From contig OZ316895.1 in assembly GCA_973895155.1 (NCBI GenBank), positions 5,270,001 to 5,334,000 of the forward strand: DNA of 64,000 bases. The letters run 5' to 3'. Positions 19,451 through 29,557 of the stretch are shown here, in pieces (position 1 is the first letter of the stretch; the number at the start of each line of letters is the position of its first letter). The notes below the pieces were generated by a model that saw nothing but the letters and a program-made list of their open reading frames with translations, was not told where the DNA came from and searched no databases. The position numbers were made by a program, and so were the translations under genes. This DNA is from Marsupella aquatica (lineage: Eukaryota; Marchantiophyta).

Positions 19451-22400
19451 TAAGCCATTTTTTAATTTTTAGTTAATTCCGTCATTATAGGTTGATGATG
19501 CCCCAGGTGACTTTATATTCTTTCTCTCATAATAGTTCTAAGATTTGCGGCGACCTAAGTGGGCAAATATTTTGGGACCTTGAAACTAGCCCGGACCAGC
19601 CCCATAGGACTTACCGTTTTGCTTCAAGAGCTATTGTTGAGACCCCCATTGCAAAGTCAGGAGAGGGGGGGGTTTTTTTTTAAATAAATCCCTCCTCAGG
19701 AGGGCGAGTCCCATTAGTGGCCGTCCGAGAGAAAGAGGGGCTGCCTCGCGAGCCCATAGGGCTGCGTGCCCGGGCGATTAATGGGGCTCCGCGAGCTGAA
19801 GGGGCTGCCTCGCGAGCCCATAGGGCTGCGTGCCCGGGCAATTAATGAGGTCCCGCGAGCTGGGAGGATCACGCGAGCGGGGGGGAGTTAAAGGGCCTCC
19901 CGCGAGCTGGGAGGATCACGCGAGCGGGGGGGAGTTAAAGGGCCTCCCGCGAGCTGGGAGGATCACGCGAGCGGGGGGGAGTTGAAGGGCCTCCCACGAG
20001 CCGGGAGGAATGGCCGCGCGCCCTGCATAGGGCCGCGCGCAGGAGGACGCAAGGGTAAGGCCCGAGAAATGGGCCGGGGCGCATGGCGAAGGCGCCAGGA
20101 GTTTTTTCGGTTCTATTTTTTTTTTCCTTCCTTTTTCTTTCCCTCTTCCTTTTGCACGACCCTCTCATTGCCGAAAGCAAAAACGGGGTTCTTCTCTCTC
20201 TTGCCGGAAGCTCTCTCCAGATTCTAATTATTTTTGAAGCTCTCTCTTTCATGGTGGATTAGTGGGGCTTGCTGGCGTCATTCTTCCAGGCATTAGTGGC
20301 GGCCGCACGGAGTAGTGACGGGAAATTGAGAGAATTTAAGTGATCGGGCTACGGGGGCTGTTTCGGGCCAGGGAATTGACATTGCCACGGGTGACGGGAT
20401 TGGTGATTGAGAAATTGATTTCGGGATGCATGGATGCTAGATCAACCAGAGTTTAGTGCGTCACGCATTCGGAGATACAAGGCTGCTTACCGTGACTACG
20501 TGGAGACTCGGATTACACGGGAAAGGGAAGAGAGAGAAGTTATGATGAGCACGGGATTGGCAGCGGGTTCCTCACCGGTGGGTAGGAAGATTTTTCGTCG
20601 AATTTATCCCAAGACCTCCACCAAGGTGATGGAGGATTGTCGGAACATTTTCCAAGCCACCGGGCTTACAGAATTCATGAAGGTGGAGATTACCATCCCT
20701 TCAGGGAAGAGCTGGGACATTGAGGCCGGGATGGAGTTCCGAACGGAGGGAATCTACTTTGAATGTCTCAAACGTGTAGTGCCCCATGTGGAGTTGGCTA
20801 AGCTATTGTTTCTTGAGAATCAGAAATTCTCATTCACACCTCGGAATATCAGGGGAGAACTCACGTTGAAAATGGTGGCCACTTGGGTGACCAATCCTAC
20901 CTCCACCACCGCCATCCCTCTTTCTGCTGTCAAGGATGTTGAGTATAAGGGCTTCCTGGCCAAGGTGCATCAACGGGTTCTTGGCAACATGCAATCCGGA
21001 GTGCTGAATGAGGAGCATTTCGTGGTAGCTATGGACATCAAGAACTACCCAGCCCATGTGTACGGATGGTGGTGCTACGGATTGAAGAAGCTATTGGCCG
21101 CTGAGCCCGGGAGTGTGAAACCAGGTGGGGCTGTACATTTGATGGGGTCATTTGTATTGGCCAGGGCAGAAGGGTTGATTGGTTCTCCGGGGCATGAAGA
21201 CACGGGATCATCTCTCACCACGGAGATCCGGAGTATTGCCACTACCGTTTTAGGGAAGCTCACGGAGGAATCATTGTCTGCTGGTGGGGAGGATAATAGA
21301 GAAGAAGAGAACCAGGAGGATGATTGCACATTGGAGTGGCTTGAATCACTCGTGGGAGATCCGAAACAGCCTCTGGAATACAACATTCCGGATGTTTACT
21401 TGGCAGAGCTACGGGATTTCAGAGAGGGAGTCCACGAGGGACTCAAGCTAGTCCACGCATTGAGGGAGTCTCTCAAGCACGCCACAGTCAAAGTAGAGAC
21501 GTTAGAGCAGAGCATCCTGTCACTGAAGGAGGTGATCAAGACCAAGGAGCAGACCATTCATGAGAAGGTCAGGCACATCAATGCAGCTCACGTAGAGATC
21601 ACCAACTTGAAGGGAGCTTTGTCCACCAAGGCCAAGGAAGCAGAAGAAGTAGGAGCGTTGAGGCAAGCATTGGCCAAAGAGAAGCAAAATTCTGGAGAAG
21701 TGATGGAGTGGAGGAACCAGGTGGGAGCACTACGGAGTCAGGTGGCAGCCTTTGAGACACGAGCGAAGAGAAGTGAGGCCCTGAGTCTAGGGAAACGGAA
21801 GAGTCCCGGCACACCTGGCTCCACACTTTCCCCGGATGTGATCTCCCAAGCTATCGAGATGGTGGTGAAGGAGGTTAGTGGGAAGTATGGACCCTTGTTG
21901 GATGGAGCCAAGAAGAGTCAGGAGAAGAGTAAGAGCTTGGAGAAGAAGCTCCGGGAGGTACGGAAATCGTTACGGGAGGCTCAGGTCAGTACGGGGATGC
22001 CACCCAGGTCTGTCACCCCCGGGACTCCCATGGCCACGGGGCAAGTTCTACCGTTGGAGTTGCGGTCCGGAGAAGAGGCTACCCTCTGGAAGGACACAAT
22101 TGGTGAGGGGTACATCAAGGCGTGGCAGGCCTTGGCTGCTTTGAGGAAGCGCGGGAGCAGCAGCACTAAGAGTACTCCGTCGAAGAAGAAGAAAAGTACG
22201 GTGGCACTCACTCCCGTGAGTGATGAGGAGGAGGACCACTCACGGGGCACAAGTCCGGGCACCAAGAGCGAAGAAGAAGAGGAGGATTAGATAGGCGTAC
22301 GGACGTGGGTGTACGGCCTCCAGATTTCCAACATTTTAGTGGGGGGTCACTCATGGGCTTGTTGGGATGAGCTCGCGGAGCTGATTCCAACAAGAGGCGG

Positions 22401-23401
22401 CGCTCCTCAAACGGAGCCAGGATGAGCAAGTTATGGCCTGGAGAACTTATGTTTTTGCGGTACGGAAACGGCCATAACTCAGGCGTCTGAAGTCCGTTGA
22501 GGGAGCGACTTAGTGATTCGGAAGCAGGAAAAGAAGAGCTATCCAGGGGTGAGCTCAGGTGTGCACTTGGAAGGGCACCTAGTTTCGGCCATTTTGGGGT
22601 GCCTCTCACTTTCAGGGTTCACGTGTACTGTTGGGGCGCCGTCGAAGGCACCGTCGGCCCCCTTGTTTTGGGTTTAGGGTTTTAGCAGCATGTGTGTGCC
22701 GCATGCTCCTCTTCAGTTTAAGGATTTCTCTTAGTGCAAGGTTTTAGCGGCGCCGCTAGGGTAGCCGCCACCGTTGTGACCCTGTGAGGGGTGCTTTGGT
22801 GTGATTTTTCAGTATTTAGGGGGATAGCCCCGAAGTAGTTAGGGGGACTCAGTGTGAAGTTAGCAAGGAGGGATAGAGTGGAGCCTGAGGAGTTTGAAAG
22901 CGTGTTCAGAGTAGTGAGGGGGAGCCATACTCATTGTCCGGAGAGGCAGGAGTTGAGTAGACGGCAGGAGGCCGGGTTACTCATGCAATGTGTATCGTTT
23001 TTCCCAAGAGATATGGATCTGTACATTTGACTTGATGGGCTTTTGTTGTGTGTTCCTTCTCCCTTTTTCGCTTTCCGAATTGTGTTCTCCCGTTCTATGA
23101 TTTGAAGAAACTTGCTTGGTTTGAGTCGGCCTTGTGAGTAGGGGTGGTGACAGCACTCTTTGGGTGACTCCGAGTGAAGGTGTAGTGGGGTAGTCGGCAG
23201 GACTTGATCAAAAGCTGTGGGGTGAGGGTAGTCGGTAGACTTGATCAAAACCTACATTTCCGGGAGCGGAAACCAAAATACTCATCCTGGTGTGAAAAGA
23301 ATCCAAATAGCGTCCCTCCACGACCCCGTAATACGATACCAACGGTTTAAGCGAAGAAAAGTGCGGTTTGCACGTATTAACCGTTGGAGAGGCAAGTGAC
23401 A
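19451..23401 (+). repeat. 3' LTR (3,951 bp)
   Basis: Near-identical to 8758-12755 and 47 bp shorter through one fewer tandem unit. It starts 41 bp after the gag-pol stop. TGTAAA precedes the shared part at 19445, so a TG-starting LTR could begin there. It ends TGACA, and TNP2 coding sequence resumes at once at 23403. Confidence 0.85.
20434..22290 (+). CDS. 618-residue ORF inside the 3' LTR
   Basis: Same ORF as at 9788-11644, intact, with one visible amino-acid difference near the C-terminus (GTK for GTE). Its preservation in both LTRs is partly explained by their youth, since both derive from one template at reverse transcription. It is therefore not by itself proof of selection. Confidence 0.72.
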   Translation: MLDQPEFSASRIRRYKAAYRDYVETRITREREEREVMMSTGLAAGSSPVGRKIFRRIYPKTSTKVMEDCRNIFQATGLTEFMKVEITIPSGKSWDIEAGMEFRTEGIYFECLKRVVPHVELAKLLFLENQKFSFTPRNIRGELTLKMVATWVTNPTSTTAIPLSAVKDVEYKGFLAKVHQRVLGNMQSGVLNEEHFVVAMDIKNYPAHVYGWWCYGLKKLLAAEPGSVKPGGAVHLMGSFVLARAEGLIGSPGHEDTGSSLTTEIRSIATTVLGKLTEESLSAGGEDNREEENQEDDCTLEWLESLVGDPKQPLEYNIPDVYLAELRDFREGVHEGLKLVHALRESLKHATVKVETLEQSILSLKEVIKTKEQTIHEKVRHINAAHVEITNLKGALSTKAKEAEEVGALRQALAKEKQNSGEVMEWRNQVGALRSQVAAFETRAKRSEALSLGKRKSPGTPGSTLSPDVISQAIEMVVKEVSGKYGPLLDGAKKSQEKSKSLEKKLREVRKSLREAQVSTGMPPRSVTPGTPMATGQVLPLELRSGEEATLWKDTIGEGYIKAWQALAALRKRGSSSTKSTPSKKKKSTVALTPVSDEEEDHSRGTSPGTKSEEEEED

Positions 23402-23402
23402 G

Positions 23403-25271
23403 TCTACCACCCTACGGAAGATAGTTTACATTGGTCACACAAAGTATCTCCCCCCAGAGCATGAATGGAGGCGTGATCCATTCTTATACGACACAGATGA
23501 TGGCCAACCAGACACACGCCCTCAACTAGTGCCAAGGGATCCACGTTATTGGAAAGATGTATGGGATAGAGTGACAGACCCGGATGATCCATTACAGTTG
23601 GCCCGGTGTGGCATGACTCGATTGTCTGCATTAATGTCAAAGCTGCCATATTGGGCTGAGATGCCAATTAACCATTTGTTTGACCCTATGCACATTGAGG
23701 GGAATGTTGGGAGGTCATTGATTCGCCATCTATATGGAGAGAAAGACAACAACTGGAGAGAGAGTTGTGAGGAGATGGGGATGCATGGCCCTCATGGGTT
23801 TTGGCCATCTATGGATCCTCCTAATGCCCCCCTTACTATTCACCCTCCTTGGGTATTGACCAGAGGTGAGCGGACTGAGTTTCGCAAACATATAGGGTCA
23901 ATAAGGTTTCCCACAGGTTATGGTGCCAATCTTCGTAAGGCATTTGGGGGTGATGATTCTCCAAAATGGCCATCTTACCTGAAAACACATGATTTTCATC
24001 GGTTACTCGAACATGTCATTCCAGTTGCGATTATTGGATTGGGTAGTGAGGATCTTCGAGATGCCCTGTGGTCATTAGGTAAGCTCTTGAGGTGGGTGTG
24101 TCAGAAAGAGGTGAATGAGGATGAGATTGCAGCGATGGACCTTTTTGGAGTGGAGGTATTGTGCAAGTTGGAGAGGGCACTCCCTCCTTCGTTCTTTGAT
24201 GGTCAAGTTCACTTCCTCCTCCACCTAGTGCGTGAGGTTGCGATTGCAGGGCCGGTACATTGTCGTTGGATGTACTGGGTAGAGCGGTATATGGGAGTGA
24301 TGAAGTCATATGTGTCAAATCGTGCGAGAGTGGAAGGTAGCATTACTGAGCGTCATCTTGGAGCAGAGAGCATGTTTTATTGTACAAACATTGTAGCTAC
24401 ACTTGATCCCAGAGCTCCAAGGGGCTGGATAGACGAGGCATCAAGGGAAGCAGACTTTGAGGATGACCGTCTCACAGGGGCAAAGGGAGAACGACTTATG
24501 GGCTCAACTGAGCGTCTTCAACTTACTACATTTATGTTGTATAACTCGCCTGAGATTGTGGGAGATTGGACAACTTTTTATGAGGAGGAAAAGGCAAATA
24601 GTCGTCGGCCACGCAACTTCCCCAAGTTTGTCCCATACATGAGGGCAAAGTTGACAGAGATCGATGCCTTGTTGGAGCAAGGGGAGAGTGTGTCAGACTT
24701 CCCTTTGGTTACAGACAGTCTTCGCACCTTTGTTCATGGACCATTACTTACGGTGACAACTCGGACAGCCATGTGGTCAAAGGGAAGACATTTCCGTGTG
24801 CAACGACTTGATGACAAGAGGGCAGCTACACAAGATTGTGGGGTCATGGGTTGGTTCACCCAAGATTCACAAAGTAGCATATCTGATAGGAATCCAATAC
24901 GCTCTATGGTGGCCCACTACGGTAAGATTGAAGAGATATTGAGTGTGAAGTACCATGCGCACACCACTTTCGAGGAGGTGGTGTTGAAGTGCAAATGGTT
25001 TCGGATGAACCTTGTTGGCCAAAACCGAACTTACGAAGAAGATGCTTGTGGGTTCACACGGTTGAAGACAGGTGCAAATAGTGTCATTAGCTCAACTTGG
25101 AGAACCTCTGATCCATTTGCATTCCCCCATCATCTTGAGCAGGCTTTCTATCTTCCCTATCCAGATGATCCTGAGTGGTCCATTGTCATGAGTTATATTC
25201 CAAGATCACGATCCATAGTCCAGGAGCGACCCAATGTAGTTGTAGTTGAAGATTTGGACCCCGAGCCTTGA
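23403..25271 (+). pseudogene. TNP2: TNP2 transposase gene, 3' part
   Basis: The frame is open from the retrotransposon junction: STTLRKIVYIGHTKYLPPEH is the family's GHRRFLP-type segment. It continues through PINHLFDPMHIEGNVGRSLI (conserved DxMHIExNV motif, ~23680-23730), a DUF4218-type block (~24180-24400, SFFDGQVHFLLHLVREV) and a DUF4216-type block (~24870-25200, KCKWF...), stopping at 25269-25271. No internal stop was found, so decay comes from the loss of the upstream catalytic half rather than point mutation. In intact CACTA elements this protein is the transposase that cuts at the CACTA ends. Confidence 0.88.
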
Positions 25272-25484
25272 GGTCCTTGCTAGTGTACCTTGGGACCAAT
25301 CAGATAGAACCACCTCTGAATGTTTACTTTTACCGGCATTATATATGATTTTTTTATTTCATGTACCCTCTCCTATGAGAGTGACCACATTTCTTAATAA
25401 ACTTATGAATGTTGGTTTTCCCACACTCTGTCCGATGTAGTGACCAACGGAAAGTACTTGGAAACATAGTGCCTTACAATTGTG

Positions 25485-25730
25485 GCAATATCCGATTCAA
25501 TCTACATCGGACCCCTCATGAAAGTTATCGGAGACATTTCCGATACTCTCCGCATCAAAACACTTCCGATGCCAAAACTAACGGAAATAGGGACCGATGG
25601 CTTTTGTATCAGAAAAATAATATGCGATGTACAAAGAATGGCAAATTGCGTAAGGTAAAATATCGGAACCGTGCGACGGTATTAGTATCGGAAGAGTGAT
25701 GAGGCGCGATATCAAAGCATCGGAAAAATG
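25485..25730. repeat. CACTA right subterminal repeat region
   Basis: About ten ATCGGA/TCCGAT motifs in both orientations lie just inside the right terminus, mirroring the left array. Confidence 0.82.
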
Positions 25731-25733
25731 CTG

Positions 25734-25747
25734 AAAATGTACTAGTG
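25734..25747 (-). repeat. CACTA right terminal inverted repeat
   Basis: AAAATGTACTAGTG is the exact reverse complement of 3247-3260 and is followed by AAA, matching the A run before the left end. Confidence 0.9.
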
Positions 25748-28700
25748 AAATTTTGTACTCCGTCCCGACGTAGTTCTCGTCCGTTGGCTACACCGGGAGC
25801 ACCAGGACAAACATGGCCATATTTGCCATGGGTTAGAGGACACATCTGCGTATGCCTCAAATTGCCACATTGCTCCTCGCATTTCATTGAAACTAAGAGC
25901 AAAATTAGAGAGGTACTTGAGAGCTGGCTTGTCTGCGAAGGCTATCATCAGGGCGCATTTTGATGAGGTTTCTATCAAATGGCGACAAGATCACCCGGAT
26001 GAGGACGCCGATGTTATTTTTAGCAGAGACATGCAGCTCACTCCGAAAGATATTTGGACAGTGAGGGAAGCCATGCGTCGTAGACAACCTTTTTACACAA
26101 CAGACGATGCAACTTGAGTCCACAATTGGGCCCTCCAAAATAAGCACGAGGTACTATTTTACCAGCCACAAGTCAAAGTGAATGAGCAACCCTACATCTT
26201 GGCGTGGAGCACCGACTGGCAAAAGAAAAAATTGGCTGTGCTAGGACACGAAGGTGCGGTGGGATTCGATGCAATTTGGTACTAATCATTGTGGGGTAAA
26301 TTTATTTGGGTGCCCAAGACCGGAGTCAACTTGGAATTCTTGTGCCAGTCATGTCATGTTTGCAGCAACGGCCATTATCAGTGCTAAGATATATGTGCTA
26401 ATTTGCGGGGCTTATCTGAAGTTTGCATTGTTGGAGTGTAAGTTGTTTTACATAGTGCCAATTGTCGTTGTGTCTTGCATGCAGTTCCCATTTTACACCG
26501 TTGTCGTGTTTGATGAGTTTCAAAATGCAATTCCTGTTGCGTTCGCGGTCCTTCAAAGGTACACAGCAGTGCACGTCACAAAGGTTTTGACAAAGCTGAA
26601 AGAAGCTGCAAATGCCAAGAGAAGCAAAATGGGGCAGCATCGCCCTTGGTTGCCCAATTGCTGGATGATCGACGTTGCAGATGAGGAGCAACTCGCCATC
26701 ACGTAAGATCCTGGAACTCGCATAATCACATCACCTGTTCATGCTGGCATTGCAAATCTAAAGGCTGACATCACCTCTCATTGCAATTGATGCAGCAATG
26801 TATTCCCTGATGTGCCCATCATGTTCTGTATTTGGCACGTTAGGAGGGCCTGGACGAAGAATATCATCTGGAAGGTGTTCTGCCCTTTTGCAAAGGCGCA
26901 AGTCAATGCTGATCTTGGGGCCTTAATGTACTCCAATGGAACGGGTTAATTGAATGGAGCTTCATCGACCAGCATGTAGCATCTGCCCATATTTTAGTCG
27001 GCCCTTACGTAAAAACTTATTGAAATCTGCATTGTTCTCATTATATTACACATTTTTATCTCATTATCCAAACCAGAGGTATGTGTGTTGACCGTGCACT
27101 ATTATATTCTCGTGGCATTGGGTCCTGCAGATATCGCAGCAGAGTCGCAAGCATTCATGGATAGATGGAAGGAAACCCAACCTACCTTTGTAGCTTCTTA
27201 CAAGAAGGAGTGGCATGGCAAAATCAGTTGCTGGGCAATAAATTTTAGACAATATAGACACGCAAATCAGAACACCAATGGTGGCATTGAGCGATGGCAC
27301 CACACTTTGAAAGTGGAATTGAAGGCTCACAAAAGCACGATCAACGGAAGGACTATTCCCTAGCTCATAGAGAAGCTGAGAGGAATCGAGAACCATTATT
27401 GGTGTATGTCCGCTGACAAATTCCAAGGGAGACTGAGGAATAAGACTGTGGAACATCATGTACACAAATGCATGACTAGAGTGAATCGGATCCCAGATCA
27501 TTGCGTGAGTCTTTTTGAATGTGGACAAATGAACTGTGCATCTGTCAAGAGTATGTCGGAAAAATACAATGGATTGAAAGAACATGTTGTCACCGGCTGG
27601 AACTTGGACTCATGTTCGTGTACGTGCGACTATTCAGCAAAGGGCAACGCCTGCAAGCACCAGGTAACAATCTCTGGAACAAATTTGCTTCCCCTCCCAT
27701 GCATATTGTCGTTACTGAATAATTGTGTGGATCATGCACCCTGACAAAGCCAAAATGAAATGTGGATGCAGATCAAGGTCTTGTTACTGACAAACACCAT
27801 GACTCAGCTAGATGTACTCACATAGCTTGGTACAAAGATGGGTACATTCTGTGGAGGTCTTGAAGTGCACAGTTTCAAGCTCAAGAATGGGGACTATGCA
27901 CCAATTACCCAGGTTGCCGATGTAACATTGCAGTATGATGACGAGGATTTTGGGAGGAAGACTCTACTCAACCCAAATGTCTCCCAGTGGCCCCCCCACT
28001 AGACGAGTTCCATTCTGTACTCCAGAAGGCTTATGACTCAATTGCATACCGTCCATCACTTGCAATTCAAGGTCTGAAAGAATTGAAGGTGTGGAGTGAG
28101 TCCTTGTAGACCAGGGAAGCGCAGCAAAACGTGTCAAGGTTGGAACCAGATCCAGATCCAGATCCAGTACCACTGGAGGCTTTGGCTCCAAATGCACAGT
28201 CTGATGCGAGGTCTGATGTCTCAATTGTGCCCACATCTGGTTGGGTAGACAAACTTATGAAAGGGAGGCAAAAGCGGAAAGGGACAAAGGAGCAAGGGAA
28301 GGCGAAGCACACCACAAATGCCCCTACCACTGGGACCAATATGCTAGAGAAGTTACGTAACAGATCAAGAAGAAAGATAAAGCCGTGTCCTTCCATGGCA
28401 AATTCGACAAGCTGGCAGTTGATGCCCTGCAGGGCATGCTAGACGCTGTCACTGACAAGGATTTATCATCACAAGCTGGAAAGAGACAGCAAGGTAACTT
28501 CCCCTTTCTTCTTGACATTATAACAGCCCTTTAAAAGACAGTCGCCTCAATAGGTTTAATTACTACATAATGCGTTTAATTGTTGCCTAATGCTCATCAT
28601 CGCCTTCGGCAGGTCCCATAGTAAAGGTGTCTAAAAAAGCGAGGGCTGCACCGACAAAAAGCACATCCAGCAAAGGCGTGCCGAATGAGGTACTGCACCC

Positions 28701-29557
28701 CAAGGGTACTGTTGCGGGAGGGTCAAACTTGCAGCGGAAAATTAGAGCTGCTCCACCTTACCCACTACGTGATGTCACAAACACTTGCTCGCAATCTGGT
28801 GTCTTAAGCCAGCCTCTGACCCCTAAGCAGTCGCAAGTCATTGGCAGTATTAAAATAGGATCCAGCCATACACGGGCCATGTCCCCAAATTTCAGTGAGC
28901 TTGTATCGGCTTTTTCAGCTGGGGCAAAACCAGCTATGAGTGCTCCCACTATACTGCCAGAGGGAGATGTTGTTTCGATATCCGATTAGCAGCGGAAGTC
29001 GCCGTCACCTCATACACTATGTAACATTGAAATTGGTTTTGAATGACAGCACTATGGACTTCTCAATGTGTACATGTAAACGCAATACTTGCTCTTTGTT
29101 AATCCACTCCTGGATCTGAAATTGGTGAATTCACCCAATACTTTGACACTCTTAATGGCCTGGCTGGACGAATTTACACTTTTGAATGTGTATGTTCTTG
29201 GGTCCATAAGGACTCACACCAACATACAATTGGCAAGATCAGTCGCTATTACATTCGGAGCACGGGTCAACCGAGAAGTGAACAGTGTTTAGGAATACAG
29301 TGGTCTCATAGTCACAAACGTTACAAAGCTGCGTAAAACACACAATTTGTATCCATGAGGCATCGTTGCATGCAAATTTACACCACAGGTCTTCACACTT
29401 CAACAAAAGATCCACGTCCACTTAAATAAATGAGTCTACGCAGAACCTTGCCTCCAAATTGCGTTAGGGACAATCATTTACATTGTGCTCGTCGCATTAT
29501 AGTATGAAAGGACTTCAAAATTAATGGACCTCTCCATAATCATATTGTTTATGAAGA

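Larger units (their letters stand above)
8758..23401 (+). mobile_element. Ty3/gypsy LTR retrotransposon (non-chromovirus), 14.6 kb
   Basis: Direct repeats at 8758-12755 and 19451-23401 flank a single gag-pol ORF. A primer-binding site lies at 12776-12793. The domain order gag, protease, RT, RNase H, integrase is that of Ty3/gypsy. The integrase tail lacks a recognisable chromodomain, and together with the tRNA-Asp-type primer site this points to the Tat/Athila side of the family. The LTRs are unusually long and each contains an intact ORF. No target duplication is visible, and a classical polypurine tract directly before 19451 is not evident. A purine run AGGAGAGGGGGG does occur at ~19660 inside the repeat, so the formal left end of the LTR is uncertain. 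Confidence 0.9.
3247..25747 (+). mobile_element. CACTA (En/Spm) transposon, 22.5 kb including a nested LTR retrotransposon
   Basis: The ends are CACTAGTACATTTT at 3247-3260 and its reverse complement at 25734-25747. Both ends are followed inward by dense TATCGGA/TCCGATA subterminal motifs, as in CACTA elements. AAA flanks both sides, so the target duplication is 2 or 3 bp. Contents are a leftward accessory gene (7019-4016) and a rightward TNP2-type transposase gene whose 5' exons (7993-8739) and 3' part (23403-25271) are separated by a gypsy element. Without the retrotransposon the CACTA is about 7.9 kb. The central part of TNP2 is absent, so the copy cannot make a complete transposase. Confidence 0.92.
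2321..28989 (+). pseudogene. SWIM-type MULE transposase gene, decayed and split by a CACTA
   Basis: Exons read: 2321-2990, 3199-3246 continuing at 25748 to about 26296, 26485-26702, 26796-~26944, 27131-27663, and from 27772 on, with a last coding block ending at 28989. Intron 2991-3198 joins in phase and yields a GCxCxF zinc-binding motif. The DDE triad is visible as D in the DSMQFGTN motif (~26262), D in MIDVADEE (~26670) and E in NGGIERWH (~27285). A SWIM finger (CxCx8CxH) ends at 27661. The architecture is that of plant SWIM zinc-finger proteins like Arabidopsis At1g60560, which look MULE-related. Lesions: TAG at 2879-2881 inside the C-x-FGP motif, TGA at 26115-26117, a one-base shift just before the first catalytic D, and TAG at 27361-27363. 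Boundaries after 27772 are uncertain. Confidence 0.8.
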
